A stretch of DNA of 64,000 nt from Plantibacter flavus (lineage in GTDB: Bacteria > Actinomycetota > Actinomycetes > Actinomycetales > Microbacteriaceae), in assembly GCF_900177615.1 (NCBI RefSeq), contig NZ_FXAP01000001.1, forward strand, positions 936,825-1,000,824, in the 5' to 3' direction. Under the pieces are notes generated by a model. It searched no databases. It was given only the letters and a program-made list of their open reading frames with translations, and was not told the origin of the DNA. Of the stretch, positions 16,949-25,572 are shown piece after piece. Every line of letters begins with the position of its first letter. The stretch's first letter is position 1. A program made the position numbers and the translations under genes.

Positions 16949-17893
16949 CTACTGCTCGTGCACGATCCGAACGCGCGTGACCGAGAAACCGGCTCGTTCG
17001 AAGGCGCCGCGCATCGGGGTGTTCGCGGCGTCCGTGGTGCCGACGATCCGGTCCTGCCCCGACCCGTGGTGCACGTGGACCATCTCCGCCAGGAGGTCGT
17101 GCACGTACCCGTTTCCGCGATGCTCAGGGAGCACGCCCAGGTAACTGATGCTCGCGTCGTACGCCGTCCTCGTCGGGATGATGAATCCCACGGTCGTCCC
17201 GTCGAGCAGCTCTGCGACCCGCCACGCGTCCCGTTCACCGGGGAGCGATCGGTAGAACGCCAGGTCGTCGTCCGCGAGCGCCTCGAGTCCTTCGCGCGCG
17301 ACCATGTCCTGCGTGTGCGCATCGAGGGTGCCGGTCGCGACCAGGGCGAAGAGCTCGTGGAACGCGTCGTCCGGGGCGGCAACGAAACGGAGGCGCTGCG
17401 ATCGCGCCGACACCGCATCGGAGCTGGACCTCGCGAAACTGACTCGCTCGGTCGTGCGCGAGAACCCACCTGCGCGAGCAGCCTCGTGGCGCCAGCGCAC
17501 CGCCTCCACGCTCGCAGCATCATCCGCCCAGGCAGGGGAGACGTCGACGTTGAACTCCAGTGCGGGTCCTGCGCCGAAGGCGTCCAGGCCGGCACGGATG
17601 AGTGCGGCGCCGATATGCTCCGGCTTCGCGGCCTCGACCGTGCTGGTGAGGCAGTCGAGTGTGGCGGGCCGGTTCGCGTCCGCTTGGCCCCACCAGAGTG
17701 CGCGTGCCACCGGGCGACCGTCCTGCTCGGCGATCCACGACCATTCCGGCCGATAGTTCCCACTTGCGAGTTCGGCGGTCAGCCGCTCCGGATCGACCCA
17801 GGCGACGGGTTCGTCGCAGCTCCACTCCTGTAGGAGGGGGACGTCGTCCGGGGTGGCTCGGCGGATGGTGAAGTCGTCACGGCTGTCGGTCAT
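16949..17893 (-). CDS. GNAT-family N-acetyltransferase, two-domain
   Basis: 314 residues, about twice a single GNAT domain. The acetyl-CoA pyrophosphate loop is visible in the C-terminal half: Y-L-G-V-L-P-E-H-R-G-N-G-Y (R/Q-x-x-G-x-G/A type), followed by A-N-T-P-M-R-G-A-F-E-R-A-G-F. The N-terminal half (T-I-R-R-A-T-P-D-D-V) begins like a GNAT fold but lacks a clear loop, so it is probably a degenerate domain. The ATG at 17893 gives the typical start; the longer ORF to 18187 is a shadow of the SDR gene. Same strand as the SDR and LysR genes upstream and possibly in the same transcript. Acceptor unknown. Confidence 0.85.
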   Translation of the reverse strand: MTDSRDDFTIRRATPDDVPLLQEWSCDEPVAWVDPERLTAELASGNYRPEWSWIAEQDGRPVARALWWGQADANRPATLDCLTSTVEAAKPEHIGAALIRAGLDAFGAGPALEFNVDVSPAWADDAASVEAVRWRHEAARAGGFSRTTERVSFARSSSDAVSARSQRLRFVAAPDDAFHELFALVATGTLDAHTQDMVAREGLEALADDDLAFYRSLPGERDAWRVAELLDGTTVGFIIPTRTAYDASISYLGVLPEHRGNGYVHDLLAEMVHVHHGSGQDRIVGTTDAANTPMRGAFERAGFSVTRVRIVHEQ

Positions 17894-17987
17894 CGGTTCC
17901 AGCTTGGACAGGCGCGACTCGTTTGTCCAGGTTCTGACTGAACACCGGAGCGGCATCGCGGGCGGCGGAACGCGCGAGGTGCGCCGC

Positions 17988-18749
17988 CTAGTCGATGGTG
18001 TGGCCGCCGTTGACGGTGATCCGCTGGCCGGTGATGAAGCCGGTCCGGTCCGAGGCGAGGAAGGCGACGGTCTCCGCGATGTCCTCGATGGTGCCCATCC
18101 GCCCCATCGGCACCTCGGCCAGGTAGGCGGCGATCTCCTGCGGGGAGGCATCGGCGTGGCGCTCGACGGGGATCCATCCGGGTGCAACCAGGTTCACGGT
18201 GATCCCGGACGGTCCGAGTTCCCGAGCCCACGAACGGGTCAGGCCGAGCTGCGCCCCCTTCGCCGCGACGTAGGCGGACATCTCCGGCAGGGCTCGTTCG
18301 AACATGTCGGATCCGATCTGGATGATCCGGCCGAATCGTTGCTCGCGCATGTGCGGGACGGCCGCCCGTACCAGCAGCGTCGGGCTCTTCACGAAGAAAT
18401 CCAACTGGGCGAGGTGGTCTTCCCAGTCGAGGTCGTCGATCGCGACCGTCGGTTGCGGCCCGGTGGCGTTGGCGACCAGGACCGCGATGGGACCCGCGGT
18501 TCCCGTGATGCGCTCGACGAGCGAGGCCACGGCTGCCTCATCCGTCACGTCCGCGCTGAACGCGTCGGCGGCACCACCGGCCTGGCGGATGGACTCGACG
18601 ACCTCCGCAGCCTGGTCCGCCCCAGAGCGGTAGTTCACGGCGACGAAGTACCCCTCGGCCCCGAGTCGCCGGGCGATCCCCGCGCCGAGGCCTCTGGATG
18701 CGCCGGTCACCAATGCGACCCGTTGTCCTGCGAACGCGAGTGACGTCAT
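17988..18749 (-). CDS. SDR family oxidoreductase (FabG-like)
   Basis: 253 residues. Cofactor motif T-G-A-S-R-G-L-G; Ser in Q-I-G-S-D; Tyr and Lys in S-A-Y-V-A-A-K. The usual N-N-A-G appears as V-A-N-A-T-G. C-terminus F-I-T-G-Q-R-I-T-V-N-G-G is standard for the FabG-like SDRs. Start ATG 18749 has GGAGAGGAG upstream. It follows the LysR gene after 103 bp and precedes the GNAT gene by 94 bp on the same strand. General 3-oxoacyl or keto-group reductase; the exact substrate cannot be read. Confidence 0.9.
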   Translation of the reverse strand: MTSLAFAGQRVALVTGASRGLGAGIARRLGAEGYFVAVNYRSGADQAAEVVESIRQAGGAADAFSADVTDEAAVASLVERITGTAGPIAVLVANATGPQPTVAIDDLDWEDHLAQLDFFVKSPTLLVRAAVPHMREQRFGRIIQIGSDMFERALPEMSAYVAAKGAQLGLTRSWARELGPSGITVNLVAPGWIPVERHADASPQEIAAYLAEVPMGRMGTIEDIAETVAFLASDRTGFITGQRITVNGGHTID

Positions 18750-18852
18750 CCTGCTCCTCTCCTGGTGGCGAGCTGCCGACCGGGTTCCCGGCCTCGCCGA
18801 GCCTGGTCTTCCCGAGGATACCCGTCGCATCCAGGCTGTCTCCGGCCGACCT

Positions 18853-19758
18853 TCACCCGAGCTGCGCGGCCGCGTCGCGGAGACACGCGATGAACGCGTC
18901 GTGGACCGGGCTTTCGTCCGTCCGTTCCTGACGAGCGGCCAGCAGGCGTGTCGTCGGCGACCCGGCGAGCGGCACGACGACGATCGACGGCGACACGAGC
19001 TGCCGCACCGACTCGGGCAGGATCGTCGTGCCCACGCCGGCTGCGACGAACCCGAGGGCGGTCTCCTGATGGACGACCTCCTCGACCACCTGCGTCCGAC
19101 TCGACGTGCCGAGGACCTCCGCGACGCGGTCCACGAATCCGGGCATGAGCGCCCGCGGGTAGGAGATCATCGGGACGTCGATGAGCTCCTCCGCGGTGAC
19201 CTCGAGTCGCCCTGCCAACGGGTGACCGACCGGGAGGCACGCAACGAGACGCTCCTCGAAGACGACCTCGGTCGTGAGCGCGGGGGAGCTGTCGGACGGC
19301 GTCTGCGGGACCTCGTCACGGACGATCCCGACGTCGAGCGTGCCGTCGCGGAGCCGGTCGAACTGCTCTCCTGAGGTCAACGGCACCAGGCGCAGCGTCA
19401 CCCCGGGGCGGCTCGCCCGGAACAGCTGCACGACGCCGGGGAGGACCGTGTAGTTGGCCGAACTCACGAACCCCGCGGTGAGCTCCCCGGCGAGACCGTC
19501 GACGAAGTCGCGCATCTCACCCCGGACCGTGTCGAGCTCCTCGACGATGTGTCGTGCCCGCGCCTGGAGATGTCGTCCAGCCGGGGTCAGCGCCACCCGC
19601 CTCGTCGAACGGTCGAACAGCGCGGTGCCGACCTCCTGCTCGAGCCGTGCGACCTGGACGCTCAGCGGTGGCTGCGACATGTGCAGCCGTCGGGCGGCGC
19701 GACCGAAGTGGAGCTCCTCGGCGACGGCGAGGAAGTAGCGCAGCTGGCGGAGCTCCAT
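18853..19758 (-). CDS. LysR family transcriptional regulator
   Basis: 301 residues. N-terminal winged helix-turn-helix (M-E-L-R-Q-L-R-Y-F-L-A-V-A-E-E-L, G-R-A-A-R-R-L-H-M-S-Q-P-P-L-S) followed by a substrate-binding type co-inducer domain. Divergent from the ornithine-cyclodeaminase-family gene, with two perfect inverted repeats in the 149-bp space between. By the usual LysR logic it controls the divergent nitrogen-compound operon, probably in response to its substrate, and represses itself. Confidence 0.94.
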   Translation of the reverse strand: MELRQLRYFLAVAEELHFGRAARRLHMSQPPLSVQVARLEQEVGTALFDRSTRRVALTPAGRHLQARARHIVEELDTVRGEMRDFVDGLAGELTAGFVSSANYTVLPGVVQLFRASRPGVTLRLVPLTSGEQFDRLRDGTLDVGIVRDEVPQTPSDSSPALTTEVVFEERLVACLPVGHPLAGRLEVTAEELIDVPMISYPRALMPGFVDRVAEVLGTSSRTQVVEEVVHQETALGFVAAGVGTTILPESVRQLVSPSIVVVPLAGSPTTRLLAARQERTDESPVHDAFIACLRDAAAQLG

Positions 19759-19768
19759 CCCATCGACG

Positions 19769-19783
19769 ATACGACCCTCGTAT
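19769..19783. promoter_or_regulatory. LysR-box candidate (T-N11-A)
   Basis: ATACGA-CCC-TCGTAT is a perfect inverted repeat of 6+6 bp and contains the T-N11-A core typical of LysR sites. It begins 10 bp upstream of the lysR start codon, a position suited to autoregulation. Confidence 0.6.
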
Positions 19784-19803
19784 TACCGCGCTGTTTCGTC
19801 CAG

Positions 19804-19826
19804 ATTGCGAGCGAAACGCTCTCAAT
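19804..19826. promoter_or_regulatory. Second dyad in the lysR intergenic region
   Basis: ATTG-c-GAGCG-AAA-CGCTC-t-CAAT is a 23-bp interrupted palindrome with nine paired positions per arm. It lies about 80 bp upstream of the GTG at 19908, where an activator for the divergent operon would bind. Sequence differs from the first dyad, so it may serve a second regulator. Confidence 0.5.
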
Positions 19827-19907
19827 CGAGGTTCGAATCGGTATTTGACCAGGACGATCGCGACCGTGTTCGCTGAGGACCACACACCCCGACCAGGAGG
19901 ACCACCC

Positions 19908-21062
19908 GTGACCGCAGACGCTTCCCCGAACACCCGGATCGACATGCTCTATCTGAGCGAACCGGAGGTCATCGCCGCCGGCATGAAGGACATGGCCCAC
20001 TGCATGGAGGTCATGGAGGAGGTGCTGGTGCTCGTCGCGAAGGGTGACTACCGGATGGCCGGCCCGACCGCCAACTCGCACGGAGCACCGATCGGGTTCC
20101 CCGCCACCTCACCGTTCCCCGGCATGCCGCTGGACGCCGCCGACCGTCGGTTCATGGCGATGCCCGCCTACCTCGGCGGACGCTTCGACTCCGCCGGCGT
20201 CAAGTGGTACGGGTCGAACGTCGACAACCGCGAGCGGGGCCTCCCACGCTCCATCCACCTCATCGTGCTCAACGACAAGGACACCGGCGCGCCCTACGCG
20301 ATCATGTCCGGCAACCTCGAGAGCGCCTACCGCACCGCTGCCGTGCCGGGAGCCGCCGCGAAACTCCTCGCACCGGTGGACGCGAAGTCGCTCGGCATCA
20401 TCGGGCCCGGCGCCATGAACAAGAGCGCCCTGCACGCCATGACCACCGCCCGTCCCTCGCTCGACACCATCCGCATCCACGGGCGCCGGCGGTCGACCTC
20501 CGAGGCGTTCGCCGACTACGTCCGCGAGCACTACCCGCAGTTCACGACGATCGAGATCGCCGAGACGGTCGAGGCCGCCGTGCGTGACTCGGACATCGTG
20601 TCCGAAGCCGTCACCGGCCTGGTCGGCTCGGAGAACTACCCGTTCATCGACGGCGACTGGATCAAGCCGGGCGCCTTCCTGAGCCTGCCCGCCAACCTGC
20701 GCATGGACAAGGAGTACACCCTCTCCGGCAAGGCGCGCCTCATCGCGGACGCGAAGAAGATCTACGAGGCGTGGGCCGAGGAGTACCCGGCGCCGTCGCA
20801 CGAGACCGCGTTCGGCATGATCGGCCTCTACTGGCAGGACCTCATCGGGACCGGCGAACTCGACGAGTCCCGTGTGGTCAACATCGGAGACGTCTTCGAC
20901 GGGAACGCCGTCGGGCGCGAGTTCCCCGAGCAGCCGGTGCTCTTCAGCGTCGGTGGGATGGGCGTCGAGGACGTCGCATGGGCGAAGACGATCTACGAGA
21001 ACGCCGTCGAGCAGGGGATCGGCACGAAGCTCAACCTCTGGGACGCCCCAGACCTGGCCTGA
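19908..21062 (+). CDS. Ornithine cyclodeaminase/mu-crystallin family protein (tyramine oxidase subunit B-like)
   Basis: 384 residues. NAD(P)-binding Rossmann segment S-L-G-I-I-G-P-G-A-M-N-K is clear, with conserved K-W-Y-G-S-N-x-D-N and A-I-M-S-G-N-L-E-S-A-Y-R-T-A-A of the family. Overall it fits the actinobacterial subgroup named tyramine oxidase subunit B, which often lies next to amine oxidases. No amine oxidase is present here; an ammonium transporter follows instead. GTG 19908 is preceded by CAGGAGGA, a strong ribosome site; upstream sequence in frame is the lysR shadow. Likely an imine- or amino-acid-converting dehydrogenase or deaminase. The exact reaction is not established for this subgroup. 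Confidence 0.85.
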   Translation: MTADASPNTRIDMLYLSEPEVIAAGMKDMAHCMEVMEEVLVLVAKGDYRMAGPTANSHGAPIGFPATSPFPGMPLDAADRRFMAMPAYLGGRFDSAGVKWYGSNVDNRERGLPRSIHLIVLNDKDTGAPYAIMSGNLESAYRTAAVPGAAAKLLAPVDAKSLGIIGPGAMNKSALHAMTTARPSLDTIRIHGRRRSTSEAFADYVREHYPQFTTIEIAETVEAAVRDSDIVSEAVTGLVGSENYPFIDGDWIKPGAFLSLPANLRMDKEYTLSGKARLIADAKKIYEAWAEEYPAPSHETAFGMIGLYWQDLIGTGELDESRVVNIGDVFDGNAVGREFPEQPVLFSVGGMGVEDVAWAKTIYENAVEQGIGTKLNLWDAPDLA

Positions 21063-21155
21063 CCGCCGACCGACACCGAGCACCGACACCTGTTCCACCC
21101 GAACCCGACGCTGTGGCCGCCCGGCCGCTGTGCACCTCGAACGATGGAGTGATTT

Positions 21156-22415
21156 GTGGACGCTGGAAACGTCGCCTGGATCCTGACGAGCTCGGCGCTC
21201 GTCGCCCTCATGATCCCGGCCCTGGCTCTGTTCTACGGCGGGATGGTCTCGTCCCGCCGCATCCTCAACATGATGATCATGTGCTTCGGCGGGGCCAGCC
21301 TCGTCGCACTGCTCTGGGTGGCCTTCGGGTACTCGCTCGTCTTCGGTGACTCCGTCGGCGGGCTCGGACTCATCGGGAACCCGTTCGAGTTCGCAGGGCT
21401 CGACCAGGCACTCGTCGACGACCCCGATGCCGGTATTCCCCTCGCACTCTTCGCGGCGTTCCAACTGCTGTTCGCCGGCGTGACGACGGCACTCGTCGCC
21501 GGTGCCGCCGCCGGCCGCATGAAGTACGGCGCGTGGTTGTTGTTCGCCGGGCTCTGGGCGACGCTCGTGTACTTCCCGGTCGCGCACTGGGTGTTCGCCT
21601 TCTCGAACGACACGGCGACCGGTGGATGGATCGCCAACACCCTCGGCGCCGTCGACTTCGCCGGCGGGACGGCCGTGCACATGAACGCCGGCGTCGCGGC
21701 ACTCGCGCTGGCCCTGGTGCTCGGCAAGAGCAAGGACTGGGGTGGCAAGCTCCGTCCGCACAACCGCCCGCTCGTCCTCGTCGGCGCCGGGTTGCTCTGG
21801 ATCGGTTGGTACGGCTTCAACGCCGGCTCGGCGCTGGCAGCCGGCACCGCGGCGAGCGTCGTGTTCCTCAACACCACCGTCGCCGCCTGTGCCGGGCTCA
21901 TCGGCTGGTCCATCGTCGACCGACTCCGCCACGGAGCGGTCACCAGCCTCGGCAGCGCATCGGGCATCATCGCCGCCCTCGTGGCGATCACCCCCGCCTG
22001 CGGTGCCGTCTCGCCCATCGGTGCCATCATCATCGGTGCCATCGCGGGTGTCGTCTGCTGCCTCGCCATCGAGTGGAAGTTCCGGCTCGGCTTCGACGAC
22101 TCTCTCGACGTCGTCGGGGTCCACCTCGTCGGCGGCATCATCGGGACGCTCCTCATCGGGGTGTTCGCGACGGATGCGGCACCGAACGGACGCTCCGGTC
22201 TGCTCTACGGCGGCGGGTTCGAACTCCTCGGCGTGCAGACGATCGCGACCGTCGCGGTCCTCGCCTACTCGTTCATCGTCACCTGGGTGATCGCGAAGCT
22301 GATCCAGATCACCATCGGTCTGCGGATCCCCGAGGAGCACGAGGTCGCCGGGATCGACGAGCATGCCCACGCCGAGCGCGCCTACGAGGACGAAGACCTG
22401 GAAGCACGCGCATGA
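21156..22415 (+). CDS. amt: Ammonium transporter (Amt/MEP family)
   Basis: 419 residues with 11 predicted helices. Family landmarks: A-L-A-L-F-Y-G-G-M-V near the N-terminus, the F-A-G-G-T-A-V-H-M-N-A-G segment containing a channel His, and the second conserved His in D-V-V-G-V-H-L-V-G-G. GTG start at 21156 with GGAG 7 nt upstream. It sits between the cyclodeaminase-family gene and a sarcosine-oxidase-like gene (ATGA overlap with the latter), not next to glnK as usual. This points to ammonium recovery tied to amine or amide breakdown, or uptake under the same control. Confidence 0.95.
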   Translation: MDAGNVAWILTSSALVALMIPALALFYGGMVSSRRILNMMIMCFGGASLVALLWVAFGYSLVFGDSVGGLGLIGNPFEFAGLDQALVDDPDAGIPLALFAAFQLLFAGVTTALVAGAAAGRMKYGAWLLFAGLWATLVYFPVAHWVFAFSNDTATGGWIANTLGAVDFAGGTAVHMNAGVAALALALVLGKSKDWGGKLRPHNRPLVLVGAGLLWIGWYGFNAGSALAAGTAASVVFLNTTVAACAGLIGWSIVDRLRHGAVTSLGSASGIIAALVAITPACGAVSPIGAIIIGAIAGVVCCLAIEWKFRLGFDDSLDVVGVHLVGGIIGTLLIGVFATDAAPNGRSGLLYGGGFELLGVQTIATVAVLAYSFIVTWVIAKLIQITIGLRIPEEHEVAGIDEHAHAERAYEDEDLEARA

Positions 22416-23566
22416 CGAGCGTCATCGTCATCGGAGCCGGGCTCGCAGGCGCCTCGGCGGCCTGGCGCCTCGCCCAGGCCGGGCACGACGTCACCGTCCT
22501 CGAGCGGAGTCGCCCGGCCAACGAGTGGGGATCGTCCCACGGATCGGCGCGGATCTTCCGCTACGCCTACCCGGAGGCGTCCTACACCCGTCTCGTCCTC
22601 GCGGCGGCATCAGGGTGGGACGAGCTCGGCCTGGAGCACGGGCGCCCACTGGTCACGCAGACGGGGGCGCTCGACTTCGGGACGACCCGTCGCCCCGAGC
22701 ACCTCGCGTCCGTGCTGGCCGAGCACGGCATCGATCACGAGCTGCTGTCGCGAGACGAAGCCAGAGCCCGTTGGGACATCGGCTTCGACACGCCCACCCT
22801 GTGGCATCCGGGAGCCGGCGTGATCGACGCGGAACAGGCGGTGATGGCGATGCTCGAGTCCGCCGTCCGCGCCGGGGCCACGGTCCTGAACGATCAGCCG
22901 GTCGAGCGGGTCGAGCGGACTGCCACCGGGTACCGGGTGCTCGGGTATGGGGGGAGGGCGTTCGACACGGAGCAGGTGGTGGTCGCAGCCGGGGGCTGGC
23001 TTCCGGACCTGCTCGGCGACCTCGCGCTGCCGGGCGGGTTCCTCGACGCGTTCCCGGCCCTCGAGGTCCGACAGGAGCAGGCCCACCACTTCCCGTATCG
23101 GGACCGGATCGACGTCGACGCGGAAGACCCGGCGCGATCCGGAGCCGTGTGGCCCACCTTCATCCACAAGTCCGAGCGGATGCAGGTCTACGGGCTCCCC
23201 GGAGGGCGCGATGCCGACTGGCGTGGTCAGAAGGTCGCCGAGTACAACGGCGGCAGGCGCATCCCCTCGGCCGCCGATCATGACGGCGTGCTCGACGACG
23301 CGAACCGCCGACGGGTCGTCGCGTACGTCCGAGAGTTCCTCCCGAGCCTCGTCCCGGAACCGTATGCCGAGACGACCTGCCTGTTCACGAACACCCCGAC
23401 GGAGGACTTCGTCATCGACCGGGTCGACGGGATCACGGTCCTGGCGCCCTGCTCCGGTCACGGTGCCAAGTTCGCACCGCTCATCGGCGAATACGCCCTC
23501 GCGCTGATCGAGGGCCGAGACGATGTGCCAGCGATGTTCCGGCCGAGCCTGGCAACGGTCCGGTGA
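22412..23566 (+). CDS. FAD-dependent amine oxidase, monomeric sarcosine oxidase/MTOX-like
   Basis: 384 residues. N-terminal V-I-G-A-G-L-A-G-A-S dinucleotide motif; conserved S-S-H-G-S-A-R-I-F-R near residue 45; G-H-G-A-K-F at residues 349-354. Cys323 in T-T-C-L-F-T-N-T-P aligns with the cysteine that binds FAD covalently in monomeric sarcosine oxidase (about position 315). Such enzymes oxidise N-methyl amino acids, releasing formaldehyde and peroxide. ATG 22412 overlaps the amt stop, and the GTGA at the end couples it to the M20 hydrolase. Substrate could be sarcosine, N-methyltryptophan or a related secondary amine; the sequence does not decide. Confidence 0.88.
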   Translation: MTSVIVIGAGLAGASAAWRLAQAGHDVTVLERSRPANEWGSSHGSARIFRYAYPEASYTRLVLAAASGWDELGLEHGRPLVTQTGALDFGTTRRPEHLASVLAEHGIDHELLSRDEARARWDIGFDTPTLWHPGAGVIDAEQAVMAMLESAVRAGATVLNDQPVERVERTATGYRVLGYGGRAFDTEQVVVAAGGWLPDLLGDLALPGGFLDAFPALEVRQEQAHHFPYRDRIDVDAEDPARSGAVWPTFIHKSERMQVYGLPGGRDADWRGQKVAEYNGGRRIPSAADHDGVLDDANRRRVVAYVREFLPSLVPEPYAETTCLFTNTPTEDFVIDRVDGITVLAPCSGHGAKFAPLIGEYALALIEGRDDVPAMFRPSLATVR

Positions 23567-24795
23567 CCCGCGACACCGTGGTCTCGCTCCTGGACGAGAT
23601 CGCTCGGATCGGTCGGGACCAACGTCGGGGAGGCTACTCGAGGCCTGTCTACTCCGCCGCTGAACTCGAGCTGCGGGAGTGGTTCGTGGGTCAGGCCGAG
23701 CGCCGTGGCCTCGACGTGGACATCGACGGCAACGGGGTCATCCGCGCCTGGTGGCATGTGCCGTCACGTTCGACGGCGGGTGCGGTGGTCACCGGGAGCC
23801 ATCTCGACTCGGTCCCCGGCGGCGGTGCCTACGACGGTCCGCTCGGGGTCGCATCGGCGCTGATCGCGATCGATCACCTGCGCTCGCGTGGCGTCGAGCC
23901 GACCAAGCCGATCGTCGTCGCGGTCTTCCCGGAGGAGGAGGGCTCGCGCTTCGGCGTCGCGTGCCTCGGCTCGCGTCTCCTCACCGGTGCGATCAGTCCG
24001 GAGCGGGCGCTGGCCCTGCGCGACGTGGAGGGCGACACGTTCGCCGAGGTCCTCGCACGCAATGGTGTCGATCCGCGGGGTGTGGGGCCCGATCCGGCCG
24101 GGCTCGGAGCGATCGACGCGTTCGTCGAGCTCCACGTCGAGCAGGGGCGGGCACTGGTCGACCTCGATCGCCCGGTCGCGATCGGCTCGAGCATCCTCGG
24201 GCATGGACGGTGGCGGGTGTCGATCCGCGGTGAAGGGAACCATGCGGGGACGACGCTCATGCAGGATCGACGGGACCCGCTCGTCGCGGCTGCGCGGATG
24301 ATCACCGAGATCCGCACGATCGGACGGGCCACGCCGGACGCTCGGGCGACCGTCGGCCGGGTGCTCCCGTTGCCGGGAGCTACGAACGTGATCGCGTCGA
24401 GCGTGGACTTCTGGATCGACGTCCGTCATCCCGACGACGTCGTGACCGCCGCGATCGTGGCGGGGATCACCGAACGCCTGTCGCTCATCGCAGCGGAGGA
24501 GGGATGCATGGCCGCGATCACCGAGGAGTCGTTCAGCGCCACGACCGACTTCGACCCGTTCCTCCGCGGGCGCCTCGAAGAGATGTTGCCGGACGCGCCC
24601 GTGCTCGGTACCGGAGCGGGGCACGATGCCGGAGTGCTCGCGTCGCATGTGCCGACCGCGATGCTCTTCGTCCGGAACCCGACCGGCGTCTCCCATTCGC
24701 CGGAGGAGTACGCCGAGGACGCCGACGCGGAGGCCGGCGCCGTCGCACTCGCGGACGTCCTGGAGGGCCTGGCTGTCGGCGTCGGGACCACCTGA
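23563..24795 (+). CDS. M20 family amidase: hydantoinase/carbamoylase-type (N-carbamoyl-amino acid or allantoate hydrolase)
   Basis: 410 residues, normal for the family. Metal ligands are visible: G-S-H-L-D-S-V, G-A-Y-D-G-P-L-G, the catalytic and metal-binding E-E-E-G-S-R-F, H-V-E-Q-G near the middle, and a late H-S-P-E-E. These mark N-carbamoyl-L-amino-acid hydrolases and allantoate amidohydrolases, which release carbon dioxide and ammonia. GTG start overlaps the preceding stop. Placed in a LysR-driven operon with an ammonium transporter and an amine oxidase, it fits breakdown of a ureido or N-carbamoyl compound such as a hydantoin or creatinine product, but no hydantoinase is in the window. 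Confidence 0.92.
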   Translation: MTRDTVVSLLDEIARIGRDQRRGGYSRPVYSAAELELREWFVGQAERRGLDVDIDGNGVIRAWWHVPSRSTAGAVVTGSHLDSVPGGGAYDGPLGVASALIAIDHLRSRGVEPTKPIVVAVFPEEEGSRFGVACLGSRLLTGAISPERALALRDVEGDTFAEVLARNGVDPRGVGPDPAGLGAIDAFVELHVEQGRALVDLDRPVAIGSSILGHGRWRVSIRGEGNHAGTTLMQDRRDPLVAAARMITEIRTIGRATPDARATVGRVLPLPGATNVIASSVDFWIDVRHPDDVVTAAIVAGITERLSLIAAEEGCMAAITEESFSATTDFDPFLRGRLEEMLPDAPVLGTGAGHDAGVLASHVPTAMLFVRNPTGVSHSPEEYAEDADAEAGAVALADVLEGLAVGVGTT

Positions 24796-24827
24796 GCAGG
24801 AGCCACCGGCTTCGTCGGATCCGACCG

Positions 24828-25517
24828 ATGTCAGCCGGCCGTGTGAGACTCGACCTCGTGCACGAGAACGGATCCACGACCATCGACGCGGTGTGCTGGG
24901 ACTGGAACGGCACGCTCCTCGACGACGTCGAGGTGGCGCTTGCCGCGATGAACACCGTTCTCCGGCAGCGCGGCCTGGCCGAGATGTCCGACCAGGAGGC
25001 GTATCGGGCGGTGTTCGGCTTCCCCATCCGGGCCTTCTACGCCCGGCTCGGTGTCGATGCAGCCGACTTCCTGACGGCGGCCGACGAATACCTCGCGCTG
25101 TTCGCGGCCGGTGTGGGAGCGGCGTCGCTCCAACCGCAGGCCCGCGCGACCCTCGCTGCGATCGACGAGCTCGGCGTCGAGCAGGTCCTCATCTCGGCGA
25201 CCCCGGAGGTCACCCTCGAGCGTCAGCTGGCTCCCCACTCGGTGCACGGTCATTTCGCACACGTCCACGGCATCACCGATGTCTACGCGGCGTCGAAGGA
25301 GCATGTCGTGACCGCGTGGTTGGAGGACTCGGGCCATGATCCCCGGCGTGTGTTGATGGTCGGCGACACCAATCACGACGAGGAGATCGCCGAAGCACTC
25401 CACGTGCGGTTCCTCCGGTTCGGTAGCGGACACCAGGACCCACCCCTGCACCGACGTCACCCGGTCATCGACCGTCTGGACGAGGTCGTCGACAGAATCA
25501 ACCACTCGCCGCGGTGA
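24828..25517 (+). CDS. HAD family hydrolase (phosphoglycolate phosphatase-like)
   Basis: 229 residues. Motif I is D-W-N-G-T-L (Asp25 nucleophile; the usual second Asp is Asn27, a variant common in actinobacterial members). Motif II is in L-I-S-A-T-P, motif III in S-K-E-H, motif IV in V-G-D-T-N-H-D. A helical cap domain lies between. It would remove phosphate from a small metabolite. The ATG at 24828 starts 32 bp after the amidase gene, but GTG 24840 or 24858 is possible because no strong ribosome site is seen. Probably the last gene of the LysR-controlled run. Confidence 0.85.
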   Translation: MSAGRVRLDLVHENGSTTIDAVCWDWNGTLLDDVEVALAAMNTVLRQRGLAEMSDQEAYRAVFGFPIRAFYARLGVDAADFLTAADEYLALFAAGVGAASLQPQARATLAAIDELGVEQVLISATPEVTLERQLAPHSVHGHFAHVHGITDVYAASKEHVVTAWLEDSGHDPRRVLMVGDTNHDEEIAEALHVRFLRFGSGHQDPPLHRRHPVIDRLDEVVDRINHSPR

Positions 25518-25528
25518 TCTCGGCCTCG

Positions 25529-25572
25529 CGCCCACCTGGCGCACCGAGCTGTCTCAGGCCGGCAGGTGGGCG
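25529..25572. terminator. Convergent terminator candidate
   Basis: CGCCCACCTG (25529-25538) is exactly repeated in inverted form at 25563-25572, with a 24-nt loop that can add an inner GGC/GCC stem. It lies between the stop codons of two convergent genes, running into the last codons of the XRE-cupin gene. Confidence 0.4.

Noticed and set aside
20109-22370. 753-codon minus-strand open frame opposite the cyclodeaminase and amt genes
   Set aside because: Low-complexity Asp/Gly/Arg composition and no motif; both genes on the other strand are clear family members.
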